Shown here: piece after piece, positions 44,062 through 53,913 of the stretch
How the letters are laid out: every line of letters begins with the position of its first letter
Position numbering within the stretch: the stretch's first letter is position 1
Assembly: GCA_032620915.1 (NCBI GenBank)
Contig: CP136052.1
Span: 1,712,501-1,776,500 of the forward strand
Reading direction: 5' to 3'
DNA length: 64,000 bases
From: Oscillospiraceae bacterium NTUH-002-81
Lineage (GTDB): Bacteria; Bacillota; Clostridia; Lachnospirales; Lachnospiraceae
Notes under the pieces: generated by a model
Seen by the model: the letters and a program-made list of their open reading frames with translations, nothing else
What the model was told of the DNA's origin: nothing
Database searches by the model: none
Program-made: the position numbers and the translations under genes

Positions 44062-44784
44062 TTGAATATTATTTTAAAGAATGAAGAAATCGTAACCGGC
44101 AGATGCTATCCAGAGGGCCAGAACAGGGTGGTGCTCACTTTTGACGGAGATACCCCTTCTGCGGAGCTGCTGGTTGAGTTCAAGCTTGCCAATGATGCTG
44201 GTAATGTGTTCGGGGCCTACAGTGGTTATAGCACCGTATACCAGGCGCTTGAAAATGGATACATCTTATCCAATGACGGCAGCGTGTATGAGCCACCTGC
44301 AGAGCCAGATCCAGAACCGATCTATGAGCCTACACTTGATGAGCTTAAAATGGCCAAAAAGCAGGAAGTGAGTGCCGCCTGTGAGCAGACCATTGCCAAG
44401 GGTGTTGATGTGCAGCTTCCGGGAGGTGTAGAACATTTTTCTCTGACGGCCAACGACCAGATTAATCTGATCGGGAGCCAGGCGGCGGTCACCGCAGGAG
44501 AACAGCAGATTGCGTACCATGAGGATGGTCAGCCGTGCAGGTACTACACGCCGGATGAGATTGGCCTTATCGTGCAGCAAACCATGTTTTGGATCGGTTA
44601 CCATCGGACGTACTGTAACAGCATCAACATGTGGATCCAGGCGGCAGCTGACAAGGATGCTCTGCTGGAAATCCATTACGGTGCTGATGTACCGGTTGCA
44701 TACCAGTCCGAAGTGTTGAAGGATTATCTGGCCAAGATTGCGGCAAGCGCAAAGGAAGATGATGTGAGTGAGGCAGTATCTTAA
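44062..44784 (+). CDS. DUF4376-type tail-region protein
   Basis: This 240-residue protein is taken from TTG 44062 (after GGAAAGGATGAAGAA), so it begins just outside site 4 and is not part of the shuffled DNA. The C-terminal half (YYTPDEIGLIVQQTMFWIGYHRTYCNSINMWI) resembles DUF4376-type phage proteins found between fibre and lysis genes; role likely fibre assembly or tail completion. Overlaps the next gene. Confidence 0.6.
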   Translation: MNIILKNEEIVTGRCYPEGQNRVVLTFDGDTPSAELLVEFKLANDAGNVFGAYSGYSTVYQALENGYILSNDGSVYEPPAEPDPEPIYEPTLDELKMAKKQEVSAACEQTIAKGVDVQLPGGVEHFSLTANDQINLIGSQAAVTAGEQQIAYHEDGQPCRYYTPDEIGLIVQQTMFWIGYHRTYCNSINMWIQAAADKDALLEIHYGADVPVAYQSEVLKDYLAKIAASAKEDDVSEAVS

Positions 44785-45199
44785 GAGTGTTATCTTGTGG
44801 GTGATCGGAGGATGGCTGTACATAGGTATGGAGCTGATTTGGCGCGGTCGGTCGCACTGGACAATGTTTTGTTTGGGCGGCCTTTGTTTCGTCCTGATCG
44901 GCTTGATCAATGAGCTGATACCATGGTGTATGCCACTGTGGCAGCAGGCGCTGATCGGGGCCGGGATTATCACATCCTTGGAGTTCCTGACCGGTTGCAT
45001 TGTCAACCTGGCGCTGGGGTGGCATGTATGGGACTACAGCGGAATGCCGGGCAATGTCCTGGGACAAATCTGCCTGCCGTACAGCTTGTTGTGGATTCTG
45101 GTGGCTGTGGCGGCTATCATCCTGGACGACTGGCTGCGGTATCTGATATTTGCCGAGGAGCGGCCACATTACTGCCTGTGGCGGCACAGAGAGGGATAA
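44768..45199 (+). CDS. Putative ABC-transporter type IV-like membrane protein (phage)
   Basis: This 143-residue protein from GTG 44768 has four hydrophobic helices and the motif ELIWRGRSHWTMFCLGGLCF, LEFLTGCIVN and WDYSGMPGNVLGQICLPYSL, typical of the CmpB-like/type IV membrane family often found in phages before the holin. It probably has no transport role; a part in lysis is inferred from position. Confidence 0.65.
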   Translation: MRQYLKSVILWVIGGWLYIGMELIWRGRSHWTMFCLGGLCFVLIGLINELIPWCMPLWQQALIGAGIITSLEFLTGCIVNLALGWHVWDYSGMPGNVLGQICLPYSLLWILVAVAAIILDDWLRYLIFAEERPHYCLWRHREG

Positions 45200-45205
45200 A
45201 GACAA

Positions 45206-45484
45206 ATGTATGTGGATGTAAATACAATCATTACGGCCGCGAGCCTGCTGGCAGCAATCGGGGCCATTTTTTCTGTCGTTTTTGCAGTGTATCGTTGGTA
45301 TCTGCGGCAGAATCGACAGGATACAGAAATTGAAAAATTAAAATCAGAACAGTGCCTGCTGACATATGGCATTCTGGCTTGTCTTAAAGGCTTAAAAGAA
45401 CAGGGCTGCAACGGCCCTGTGACAGAAGCCATTGACAAGATCGAGAAGCATATCAATAAGCAGGCACACGATCAGGAGGAATGA
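45206..45484 (+). CDS. Holin-like/XhlA-type small membrane protein
   Basis: This 92-residue protein has one N-terminal hydrophobic helix (about 6-30) and a charged coil (RQDTEIEKLKSEQ). It sits before another small membrane protein and the lysin. Such pairs act in membrane permeabilisation. It overlaps the next gene's first possible start. Confidence 0.65.
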   Translation: MYVDVNTIITAASLLAAIGAIFSVVFAVYRWYLRQNRQDTEIEKLKSEQCLLTYGILACLKGLKEQGCNGPVTEAIDKIEKHINKQAHDQEE

Positions 45485-45486
45485 AT

Positions 45487-45786
45487 ATGAGTATTGAGAC
45501 AATTATTTTAGCAATCGGTGTTTTGGCGTTTTGCGTGTCCGTGATAACAGAAGTGTTTAAAGGCGTGGGGCTGTTAGCGAAGATCCCCACAGATGCCCTG
45601 GTGCTGGTTCTTTCGCTGACACTTACCATCACGGCCTTTATCGCTTACATGCAGTACGTTCAGCAGGCTATTTTGTGGTATACGATCCTGGCAGCGATTA
45701 TGGCCGGATTCCTGGTGGCGTTTGTTTCGATGTACGGCTGGCAGAAATTGACGGAGCTGTGGGGCCGATTCAAAGGAGGCAAGTAA
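45487..45786 (+). CDS. Phage holin
   Basis: This 99-residue protein has three hydrophobic helices and a basic end (RFKGGK), immediately before the endolysin. Holins time lysis by opening the membrane to release lysin. ATG 45487 is preferred to 45481 because GGAGG is then 7 bp away. Confidence 0.75.
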   Translation: MSIETIILAIGVLAFCVSVITEVFKGVGLLAKIPTDALVLVLSLTLTITAFIAYMQYVQQAILWYTILAAIMAGFLVAFVSMYGWQKLTELWGRFKGGK

Positions 45787-45789
45787 ACC

Positions 45790-46401
45790 ATGATGGAAAA
45801 GATCATTGATGTATCAGACAATCAGGGCGTGATCGACTGGCAGCAGGTAGCAAAGCATATCGGCTTCGCCATCCTGCGGTCCGTCCGGGGATCTGGCAAG
45901 CTGGATTATCAGTTCAAAAATAATGTGGCGGGCTGTCGGAAGTACGGCATCGGATTTGACGTGTACAAGTATAGCTATGCCCTCACAGAAGCCGCCAGCA
46001 TTAAAGAGGCACAGCAGGTGGTAGCTGCACTGCAGAGCGTTGGCTGCGGCCCGGAGGTGACCGTTTGGTGGGATATGGAGGACAAGTCCCTCCGGAAGCT
46101 TGGCAAGCGCCAGCTGACGAAGAACATTCTGGCCGCCAGAAAGGTCATCGAAGCAGCAGGGTATACCTTTGATCTGTATTGTAACAAAGACTGGTATCTC
46201 AACGTGCTGGATGTGTCGCAGCTGGACTGCAGGTTCTGGATTGCAAGGTATCCGTATAACCGCGTGATGTATCTCAACCAGGATCCGGAAAAGAGATATG
46301 CGCCGACCTTTGTTAAAAACCTCATGGGCTGGCAGTTCACCAGCCAGGGGCGGGTGCCTGGCATCAAGGGCAATGTGGATCTGTCTGTGTTGTATATGTG
46401 A
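45790..46401 (+). CDS. GH25 muramidase endolysin
   Basis: This 203-residue protein has the GH25 lysozyme pattern: IDVSDNQGVIDW at the start, FAILRSVRGSGKLDYQFKNN, the catalytic acid group WWDMED (about 98-103), and a late FWIARYP and GWQFTSQGRVPGI with GNVDLSV. It cleaves the MurNAc-GlcNAc bond of peptidoglycan. No separate wall-binding domain is present. AAAGGAGGCAAGTAAACC precedes the ATG. Confidence 0.93.
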   Translation: MMEKIIDVSDNQGVIDWQQVAKHIGFAILRSVRGSGKLDYQFKNNVAGCRKYGIGFDVYKYSYALTEAASIKEAQQVVAALQSVGCGPEVTVWWDMEDKSLRKLGKRQLTKNILAARKVIEAAGYTFDLYCNKDWYLNVLDVSQLDCRFWIARYPYNRVMYLNQDPEKRYAPTFVKNLMGWQFTSQGRVPGIKGNVDLSVLYM

Positions 46402-46491
46402 GAAAACCGTCGAACGATAGAGGATGACACCGGAAGAACTGCGTGTTATATTGTAACTGTACACAAGTTATGTGAGAGTAATTGGATAGTG

Positions 46492-46528
46492 GAAAGAGCA
46501 GGAGAATGCTGACACCTCCTGCTCTTTC
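46492..46528 (+). terminator. Terminator at the right end of the prophage
   Basis: A 13-bp perfect stem, GAAAGAGCAGGAG with CTCCTGCTCTTTC, stops late transcription before attR. Without a T run on the plus strand it may work in both directions. Confidence 0.6.
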
Positions 46529-46543
46529 TGCGTGTAGTAGAAT

Positions 46544-46572
46544 TTCATACGTTTTAACGGAATGGTCAGCCA
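46544..46572. other. attR, right prophage junction
   Basis: Phage arm TTCATACGTTTT (46544-46555), then the core CA at 46567-46568, then host DNA. CA-x-CCA is shared with attL at 6981-6986. Distance between the two CA cores is 39,586 bp. Confidence 0.85.
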
Positions 46573-47448
46573 GTTGGGACAGGACACCCGCCTGCCGTCA
46601 CAGTACTGGGTGAGGATGGGCTGGCGCACGCCCGGGCGGGACAGATAGTCGGCAAAAATCTCATCCACCACCAGAGAAATGGTGTCGAAAATATTCCGGC
46701 CGGGGATCCACTTGTGGTCAAAGGCTGTGGAAGAGGTGATGGTGAAATTGTAGCCGCGATTCCGGTACCATTCCGTGTACACCCGGTTCAGGGTAAAGGA
46801 CATGATGGCCAGAATGTTGGCGCGAATGGCCGCGTCTGGCCAGGTGGCATAGATTTCACTGGAAGCCACATTTTTGATGTAATCCTTATAGGAAACATAG
46901 TAGTCCGAGGCGGAACGATCTGTGGGCGGGCCGTCGTGCACCACAATGGTTTCTGGCACCACCACCCGGCTTAAAACGATCTCCCCGCTTTCCTGAACCG
47001 GCTTGATCTCAGTTTCTGCGATTTTCGGTGGATAATCCCCGTAGAGCGTGTGGGGGCCGATGACATAGAGGGATTCCTCCGCCGGGCGGGTGCGGGGGCG
47101 AAGCCGGGCCTGATAAAGAGACGTGATCAGCGGCAGTACCTCCACGCCGGACACCTGGAACGGATCAAAGCCGGGTGCCGTAATGGTAAGCGTATATTCG
47201 GAATAGGGCTGGGGGCGGTCGGGATTCAGACTGTATTCCACCGGCGGCGCGGGCAGGGAGACGGCCTCCGTCTGGCCGTTATTGTCTGTGGTGAGCTGTT
47301 CGATGGCACCGGAAGGATCGCCGGTATAAGCGATGGAAACCTGGGCATCAGCTACGGGGGCAGCGGTGGCAGCGGACACAACCGAGACGTCCAGCTGGCC
47401 GGTATCCGTCATGTCCTGTGCAAATGCGGTGAGAGAAGAAGATGGCAT
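46569..47448 (-). pseudogene. N-terminal part of the prophage-split peptidoglycan-binding protein
   Basis: Reading minus from ATG 47448 (GAGG six bases before), about 293 host residues run to RRVSCPNW at the att core, then continue 33 phage residues to a stop at 46468. Residues 15-100 form a carboxypeptidase-regulatory-like beta domain (VADAQVSIAYTG...YTLTITAPGF); later YYVSYKDYIKNVASSEIYATWPDAAIRANI, ILAIMSFTLNRVYTEWY and FDTISLVVDEIFADYL belong to a Clostridia wall-protein family whose C-terminus is a PG_binding_1 domain, here at 6594-6980. An upstream ATG at 47478 is possible. The lysogen makes a truncated protein. Confidence 0.8.
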
Positions 47449-47493
47449 AGAAAACCTCGCATGAGAAAACTTCCTCATATCCTATGCAGAGAA

Positions 47494-47527
47494 TAAAAAA
47501 ATGTGCCTGTTCGTGAGAGCAGACACA
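47494..47527 (-). terminator. Terminator after the small membrane gene
   Basis: On the minus strand an 11-bp stem (one mismatch, one wobble; 47527-47517 with 47512-47502) is followed by seven T. It separates the small membrane gene from the split wall-protein gene. Confidence 0.7.
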
Positions 47528-47548
47528 AAGTAAAATTTATTTTATGTG

Positions 47549-47746
47549 CTAGAAAAATACAGGCGTGTTTGCCACAGATGTATCTTCCTCCGTGACCTGC
47601 AAAACAGTCACAGTTGGCGCAGACAGGCGTTCCCTGGAAGCGACGCCGGACTTTGCGGAAAGAGAGTAGGTCATGCCGGTAATCGTGATAGCCAGCACGC
47701 TTAAGGCCAGGATAATATAATTCATAAAGTGATTGTGTTCATACAT
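47549..47746 (-). CDS. Small host membrane protein
   Basis: This 65-residue protein starts at ATG 47746 after GGGAGGTATTTCC and has one transmembrane helix (about 8-28), then a short outside tail (SAKSGVASRERLSAPTVTVL...). No family recognised. The 13-bp symmetric element TCAGATAATCTGA at 47811 lies upstream and may be its operator. Confidence 0.6.
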   Translation of the reverse strand: MYEHNHFMNYIILALSVLAITITGMTYSLSAKSGVASRERLSAPTVTVLQVTEEDTSVANTPVFF

Positions 47747-47900
47747 GGAAATACCTCCCTTGCTGAAGAAAGAATCCAATCCGATTACTATTTATCGTAT
47801 AGTTATCATATCAGATAATCTGAAAAAATATGTGAAAGATATTCGAAGATTTTCTTACGGAAAACTTAATATTGAAAACGAAAGATCGGGAAAACAAAAA

Positions 47901-47937
47901 CACCGATATCCGTTAAGAGGGGGAGGGGATATCGGTG
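47901..47937. other. Unassigned perfect hairpin, purine-rich loop
   Basis: CACCGATATCC (47901-47911) pairs perfectly with GGATATCGGTG (47927-47937); the loop contains AAGAGGGGGAGG. The 400-bp gap between the small membrane gene and gltX holds this hairpin, the gltX promoter and no supported gene. No T run follows. Confidence 0.5.
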
Positions 47938-48061
47938 CTATGAAAAAGAGAGGGTTATGAAAAAGGTGTTTTCCTTTTACGATATTTACTATACCCGGTA
48001 AGTGTGAAAAAAATGTGACGGACTTTTGAAGAGATTGTGAAGGTTTGCGAAAGGGAAGCGC

Positions 48062-48091
48062 TTGTCAAACCGGAAGGATATGGTATATAAT
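48062..48091 (+). promoter_or_regulatory. gltX promoter
   Basis: TTGTCA (48062-48067), 18-bp spacer and TATAAT (48086-48091), 56 bp before the gltX start. Confidence 0.65.
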
Positions 48092-48147
48092 AGGATGCAC
48101 TGATAACAGAAATGGAAAAATATCATGAGGAAATGGAGATAGAGCAT

Positions 48148-49608
48148 ATGGCAAAAGTAAGAACAAGATTTGCACCGAGCCCCACAGGCCGGATGCATGT
48201 GGGCAATTTAAGAACCGCACTGTACACCTACCTGATCGCCAAGCATGAGGACGGCGATTTTATCCTGCGTATCGAGGATACCGACCAGGAGCGTTTCCAG
48301 GAGGGCGCAGTGGATATCATTTACCGTACCCTGGAGAAGACCGGTCTTATCCACGATGAAGGCCCGGACAAGGACGGCGGCTGCGGCCCCTATGTGCAGA
48401 GTGAGCGCTGCAGACAGGGCATTTATATGAAATATGCGAAGCAGCTCATCGAGCAGGGCGACGCTTATTACTGCTTCTGTGATAAGGAGCGTCTGGAAGG
48501 GCTGAAACAGGTTGTGGCAGGCAAGGAGATTTCCGTGTATGACAAGCACTGCCTGCATCTGTCCAAAGAAGAGATCCAGGCCAATCTGGATGCGGGCAAG
48601 CCGTATGTCATCCGCATCAACATGCCAACAGAGGGAACGACAACCTTCCACGATGTGATTTATGGAGATATCACCGTAAACAATGAGGAGCTGGACGACA
48701 TGATCCTGATCAAGTCTGACGGTTTCCCTACCTATAACTTTGCAAACGTCATCGACGATCATCTCATGGGCATCACCCATGTGGTGCGCGGCAACGAGTA
48801 TCTGTCTTCTGCACCGAAGTATAACCGCCTGTATGAGGCTTTTGGCTGGGAGGTGCCGGAGTACATCCACTGTCCGCTGATCACCAACGAGGAGCACAAG
48901 AAGCTGAGTAAGAGAAGCGGTCACTCTTCTTATGAAGATCTGATCGAGCAGGGCTTCTTATCCGAGGCAGTTGTGAACTACGTGGCACTGCTGGGCTGGA
49001 GCCCGGCGGAGGACAGGGAGATCTATTCTCTGCCGGAGCTGGTGAAGGCCTTTGATTATCGGCGGATCAACAAGTCCCCGGCGGTATTTGACATTGTAAA
49101 ATTAAAATGGATGAACGGCGAATACATCAAGGCCATGGATCCGGATAAGTTCTATGAGATGGCGAAGCCGTATATCCAGCAGACCATCCATCGGGATCTG
49201 GATCTGCGGAAGATCGCCGGCATGGTACAGACCCGTATCGAGTATTTCCCGGACATTGCGCCACTCATTGATTTCTTTGAGGAAGTGCCGGAGTATGATC
49301 CGTCCATGTACCGCCATAAGAAAATGAAGACCACTGAGGAGTCTTCCCTGACCGTGATGAAAGAGGTGCTGCCGGTGCTGGAAGCCCAGGACGATTACAC
49401 CAACGACGCGCTCTATGAGCGGCTGCTGGCCTTTGCCCAGGAGAAGGGCTACAAGAATGGCCAGGTGATGTGGCCGATCCGTACCGCACTGTCCGGCAAG
49501 CAGATGACACCGGCGGGAGCCACCGAGATCCTGGAGGTTCTGGGAAAAGAGGAGTCCATCCGCAGAATCCAGAACGGCATTGCGCTGCTGGAGACTGTCG
49601 TGCAGTAA
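48148..49608 (+). CDS. gltX: Glutamyl-tRNA synthetase
   Basis: This 486-residue class I synthetase has the HIGH-type motif HVGN (17-20) after [10 protein letters not shown] and the KMSKS-type motif KLSKRSG near residue 250. It charges tRNA-Glu, and in organisms without GlnRS also tRNA-Gln. ATG 48148 is chosen because GGAGATAGAGCAT precedes it and the protein then starts [14 protein letters not shown]. Two tRNA-Glu genes lie at 57.8-58.2 kb. Confidence 0.96.
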   Translation: MAKVRTRFAPSPTGRMHVGNLRTALYTYLIAKHEDGDFILRIEDTDQERFQEGAVDIIYRTLEKTGLIHDEGPDKDGGCGPYVQSERCRQGIYMKYAKQLIEQGDAYYCFCDKERLEGLKQVVAGKEISVYDKHCLHLSKEEIQANLDAGKPYVIRINMPTEGTTTFHDVIYGDITVNNEELDDMILIKSDGFPTYNFANVIDDHLMGITHVVRGNEYLSSAPKYNRLYEAFGWEVPEYIHCPLITNEEHKKLSKRSGHSSYEDLIEQGFLSEAVVNYVALLGWSPAEDREIYSLPELVKAFDYRRINKSPAVFDIVKLKWMNGEYIKAMDPDKFYEMAKPYIQQTIHRDLDLRKIAGMVQTRIEYFPDIAPLIDFFEEVPEYDPSMYRHKKMKTTEESSLTVMKEVLPVLEAQDDYTNDALYERLLAFAQEKGYKNGQVMWPIRTALSGKQMTPAGATEILEVLGKEESIRRIQNGIALLETVVQ

Positions 49609-49682
49609 CTCTGTGTTCCTGCAATCGGAATGAATAAGCATACATTGTCGGAATGAACAATGTTCAAAAAAAGGAGTGTTCT

Positions 49683-51755
49683 ATGGAAAGCAATCAGAAC
49701 ACATCAGTGAAAAATACAGGAACCGCACAGGAAAATAGCGTAACGGGGAAATGGAACCCCGGGCAGCAGAGGGCCATCTGTTATGGAGATGGCCCTCTCC
49801 TTGTGCTGGCAGGACCGGGATCGGGCAAGACCACGGTCATTGCTCATCGGGTACAGCAGATGGTGAACGTGCGGGGCATTGCGCCCACGTCCATTCTGGT
49901 CATCACCTTTACCCGGGCGGCGGCGGAAGAGATGCGGGAGCGGTTTGCGCTCCTTTGCAGAAAAAGCGTGCCGCCGGTGACCTTTTCCACCTTTCATTCC
50001 TTTTTCTTCCGGATTTTAAAATATGCCTACGGCTATACGGCGGAGAGCATTGTCCGGGAGGAGGAGCAGCGGCAGATCATCCGGGAAGCGCTGGAAAAAG
50101 AGACGCTGGACATCGGGGATGAGAGTGAATTTATCCAGAATGTGCTCTCAGAGATCGGTCTGCTGAAAAATGACCGGATCCCGTCGGAGCAGTGGATGCC
50201 CAGGGTGTGCGAACGGCCGGTTTTCCTGCGGCTGTACCGGAGTTATGAACAGCGGATGCGGCAGATGCGGAAGATCGATTTTGACGATATGCTGGTGTAC
50301 ACCTACGAGCTTTTATCCCAGAGAAAGGATATCCTGGCGGCCTGGCAGAACCGGTTCCGGTATTTTCTCGTGGATGAGTTTCAGGATGTGAACAGGATTC
50401 AATATGATATTCTGCGGCTGCTGGCCGGGGAGCGGCAGAATCTGTTCGTGGTGGGAGATGACGACCAGTCCATTTACCGGTTCCGGGGGCCAGACCGGAG
50501 ATCATGCTGCATTTTCAGGAGGATTTTCCAAAGGCAGACCGGGTGCTGCTGGATGTGAATTACCGTTCCCAGGCGGAGATCGTGACCCGTTCCCTCTGCC
50601 TCATCGCCCATAACGAGGAGCGGTACCGGAAAGCACTGCGGGCCCACCGCAAACCGGGGCGGCCGGTGGATGTGCGGGAATTTCGGAACGTGCCGGAGGA
50701 GACAGCTTTTCTGGTGGAGGATATCCGGAAACGGCTGGAGAACGGCACGCCGCCGGGCAGTATGGCGGTGCTGTACCGGACGGCAAATCAGGCAAGACCG
50801 CTGCTGGATCGGATGATGGAGTTTAACGTGCCCTTTTCTGTCCGGGACGGCATGCCGGACATTTATCATCACTGGATCGCCCTGGATATGATGAGCTATA
50901 TCCGCATCGGCATGGGCGGCCGGGAGCGGAAGGATTTTCTGCGAGTCATGAACCGGCCTAACCGGTACATCAGCCGGGGAGGCGGTGAACAGCGTTCAAC
51001 TTTCCTTTGAAAATCTGGAGGAATACTATCGGGAGAAGGACTGGATGCAGGAGCGCATCGACCGGTTCTGGTATGATGCCAAAATGATCGGCAAAATGAA
51101 CCCCTATGGGGCCCTGCACTATATCAGGCATGTGGTGGGGTATGAGGCGTACCTGCTGGAGTACGCAGCCCAGCGGGGCATTCCGGCATCGGAGCTGACT
51201 GATGTGCTGGAGGAGCTCATGGAGGCGGCGAAGAATTACGACAGCTTTGACGCCTGGTTTTCTCATATCGCAGAATATCAGCAGGAATGGCAGCGGCAGA
51301 TGCAGAAAAAACGGGCCGACCGGGAGGCGGTGGCCTTTATGACCATGCATGCCTCCAAGGGACTGGAATATCCCATTGTTTACATCGTGGATGCCAATGA
51401 GGAGATCACGCCCCATAAGAAGGCGGTAACTACCCAGGAAATCGAGGAAGAGCGGCGGCTCTTTTATGTGGCCATGACCCGGGCAAAAAATGAGCTGCAC
51501 ATCTGTTCCGTGAAGGAACGGTACGGCCGCAGGCAGGAGCCTTCCCGTTTCATCGGGGAGCTGCTTTTTGACCGGGAAAAGGCAAAGGAAAAAGGAACTG
51601 TCTGGCATAAGGTGTACGGCACCGGGAAACTGCTGTCCATAAAGGGGGACAAGGCGGAGATCCTTTTCGACCGGGATCACCGGCGGATCACACTGAATAT
51701 GGCTTACTGTATCGAGAAGGGTATTTTAAGGACAGAACAGGAAAAGGGACGCTGA
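49683..51755 (+). pseudogene. UvrD/PcrA-family DNA helicase, two frame breaks
   Basis: Three frames (49683-50558, 50504-51010, 50985-51755) join into about 690 residues: one G is missing from the G5 run near 50487 (YRFRG-ARPEIMLHFQ) and one is extra in the G4 run near 50976 (YISR-EAVNSVQLSF). All helicase motifs are present when joined: LVLAGPGSGKTTVIAHRV, TFHSFFFRIL, DEFQDVNRIQ, GDDDQSIYRFRG, HASKGLEYPIVYI and VAMTRAKNELH. The family unwinds DNA in repair and removes proteins from forks. The two compensating indels are best explained as sequencing errors. AAAAGGAGTGTTCT precedes ATG. Confidence 0.88.
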
Positions 51756-51773
51756 TCCTGGATCGGCGTCCCT
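51745..51773. terminator. Terminator between convergent genes
   Basis: AGGGACGCTGATC pairs with GATCGGCGTCCCT with one wobble. It lies between the plus-strand helicase and the minus-strand DUF1292 gene. Confidence 0.65.
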
Positions 51774-51790
51774 GTCGTGTTGCTTCTGTT

Positions 51791-52123
51791 TTATTCGTCG
51801 TCCTCGTCGCCGAACAGCTCGTCGTATTCTTCGCTGTCCATCAGCTCATCAAAAGCATCCGCAACGATATCGTATTCCTCATCGTCCTCGATGTTGTCCA
51901 GCACCGGATTGCCATCGGCATCCTCGGAATACCGGTATAAATAAATGTCGTCCTCGTCCTCACTTTCCTGCTCGACGGGAAGCAGAGCCACGTACATCTG
52001 CTTGTTGCTTGCCGGGAAGATGGCAAGCACTTCGCATTCCACTTCGCTGCCGTCGTCCAGGCAGAGGGTAACGGTCATATCGATCTCTTCTTCTTCCAGA
52101 TTCTTGAACGGATTTTCACTCAT
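51791..52123 (-). CDS. DUF1292 family protein
   Basis: This 110-residue very acidic protein (MTVTLCLDDGSEVECEVLAIF, YLYRYSEDADGNPVLDNIED) matches DUF1292, usually encoded near mltG/alaS-type genes in Firmicutes. No function is known. Start after GCATAAGGAGAAAAAAT. The C-terminus is nearly all Asp/Glu. Confidence 0.88.
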   Translation of the reverse strand: MSENPFKNLEEEEIDMTVTLCLDDGSEVECEVLAIFPASNKQMYVALLPVEQESEDEDDIYLYRYSEDADGNPVLDNIEDDEEYDIVADAFDELMDSEEYDELFGDEDDE

Positions 52124-52224
52124 ATTTTTTCTCCTTATGCATCAGAATTTGATGGATTCCCATAAATAAACAATAGCAGAAGCGGCAGCAATTTGCAACT
52201 GAAAATCATTTTTGCGCGAGGATA

Positions 52225-52252
52225 TTGACTTTACTGCAAAAAGCAATAAAAT
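52225..52252 (+). promoter_or_regulatory. Promoter of the aminotransferase operon
   Basis: TTGACT (52225-52230), 16-bp spacer and TAAAAT (52247-52252), 37 bp before the ATG. Confidence 0.65.
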
Positions 52253-52288
52253 AGTAGATAGTTTATACAAAAAGGGAGAAGACTGATT

Positions 52289-53455
52289 ATGGAAATCACA
52301 TTTGCAAAGCGTATGGATTCCTTTCAGGAAGGAATTTTCACATTATTGAATAAGAAGAAAAATGAGCTGCTGGCCCAGGGAAGAACCATTTACAATCTTT
52401 CTGTTGGTACCCCGGATTTCAAACCGGCACCTCATGTGATGCAGGCACTGACAGAATCTGCCAGCAAGCCGGAGAACTACAAGTATTCTCTGGTGGAGCG
52501 CCCGGCGCTGCTGGAAGCCATGCAGAATTTTTACAACAGACGGTTTGGCGTGCAGCTGGATACGAAACAGATCATGGCCGTGAACGGTTCCCAGGAAGCC
52601 ATGACCCATATCTGCTGGGCACTGTGCGATCCCGGTGATGTGGTGCTGGTGCCCAACCCCGGCTACCCGATTTTTGAGGTGGGCCCGTTCCTGTGCGGTG
52701 CCGAGATTGTCAAATATCCGCTATATGAGGAAAACGGCTTCCTGCCGAAATTTTCCGATATCCCGGAGGAGACGGCAAAGAAGGCAAAGGTGATGGTGGT
52801 TTCTTACCCGGCCAATCCGGTCTGTGCCACGGCCAACGATGCCTTTTATGAGGAACTGATCGCATTTGCAAAGAAATACAATATTATCATCATTCACGAC
52901 AATGCCTATGCGGACATCATTTATGACGGAGAGGGACAGTCTTTCCTGAAATACGACGGTGCCAGTGAGGTGGGCGTGGAGTATTATTCCCTGTCCAAGA
53001 CCTTTGACCTGACCGGTGCCCGGGTTTCCTTTGTGCTGGGCAATGAAGCCATCATTCAGAAGTTCCGTACCCTGCGTTCCCAGATCGACTATGGTATTTT
53101 CTATCCGGTACAGGATGCGGCAATCGCAGCGCTGAACGGCCCCTTTGACGGCGTAGAGCGTCAGCAGGAAGAGTATGCGGCAAGAAACCGTGCCCTTTGC
53201 GGCGGCCTGCGCAGCATCGGCTGGAACGTGCCGGACAGCAAGGGAACCATGTTCGTGTGGGCACCCATCCCGGCTTCCTATACCAGCTCTGAGAAATTTA
53301 CCCTGGATCTGATGGAAAAATCCGGCGTTATCGTTGTGCCGGGCAGCAGCTTTGGCTCCCTGGGCGAGGGCTATGTGCGTATGGCACTGGTGCTGGACGT
53401 GCCCACCATGGAAAAAGTGGTGCAGGTCATCAAAGAGAGCGGCATTCTGGAATAA
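52289..53455 (+). CDS. Class I/II PLP aminotransferase (LL-DAP aminotransferase-like)
   Basis: This 388-residue protein has a fold-type I aminotransferase layout: NLSVGTPDFKPAPHVM, NGSQEAMTHICWAL, VPNPGYPIFEVGPF, YPANPVCATAND, HDNAYADIIYDG and the PLP-binding Lys in YYSLSKTFDLTGARVSF. The latter resembles LL-diaminopimelate aminotransferases (lysine/cell-wall pathway), but alanine or aromatic specificity cannot be excluded. AAAGGGAGAAGACTGATT precedes the ATG. Confidence 0.85.
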   Translation: MEITFAKRMDSFQEGIFTLLNKKKNELLAQGRTIYNLSVGTPDFKPAPHVMQALTESASKPENYKYSLVERPALLEAMQNFYNRRFGVQLDTKQIMAVNGSQEAMTHICWALCDPGDVVLVPNPGYPIFEVGPFLCGAEIVKYPLYEENGFLPKFSDIPEETAKKAKVMVVSYPANPVCATANDAFYEELIAFAKKYNIIIIHDNAYADIIYDGEGQSFLKYDGASEVGVEYYSLSKTFDLTGARVSFVLGNEAIIQKFRTLRSQIDYGIFYPVQDAAIAALNGPFDGVERQQEEYAARNRALCGGLRSIGWNVPDSKGTMFVWAPIPASYTSSEKFTLDLMEKSGVIVVPGSSFGSLGEGYVRMALVLDVPTMEKVVQVIKESGILE

Positions 53456-53472
53456 AACGGAGGGGATGAACG

Positions 53473-53913
53473 ATGGAAGATCGTAAGAATATGAAGCTGG
53501 AGGATCGCGTGGCTCTGGCCATGGCGTACCATGACAGAGGATTTAACTGTGCTCAGGCAGTGGCCTGCGCTTACTGCGACAAAGCAGGCATCGATGAGAA
53601 AACCATGTTTCAGCTGACGGAAGGCTTTGGCCTTGGCATGGGCGGCATGAAGGGCACCTGCGGCGCCGTGTCCGGCGCGGTGCTGCTGGCAGGCATGAAA
53701 AACAGCACCGGCAATGTGGAACACCCGGATTCCAAGGGGGCAACCTACAAGCTTTCCCGGGAGATCGTCAAGGAATTCCAGGAGAAAAATTCCAGTGTTG
53801 TCTGTGAGGAGTTAAAGGGCGTGGAGACAGGGAATGTCTTACGCTCCTGCGGCGGCTGCATCAAGGATGCGGTGATGCTGGCCGGGAAAATCCTTTACGG
53901 AGAAGAGGAATGA
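53473..53913 (+). CDS. C_GCAxxG_C_C family protein
   Basis: This 146-residue protein has the family's Cys pattern: FNCAQAVACAYC, GMKGTCGAVSGAVLL and VLRSCGGCIKDAV. These small proteins are presumed redox or metal binding; function is unproven. It begins 17 bp after the aminotransferase and overlaps trkH by ATGA, forming one operon with it. Confidence 0.88.
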   Translation: MEDRKNMKLEDRVALAMAYHDRGFNCAQAVACAYCDKAGIDEKTMFQLTEGFGLGMGGMKGTCGAVSGAVLLAGMKNSTGNVEHPDSKGATYKLSREIVKEFQEKNSSVVCEELKGVETGNVLRSCGGCIKDAVMLAGKILYGEEE

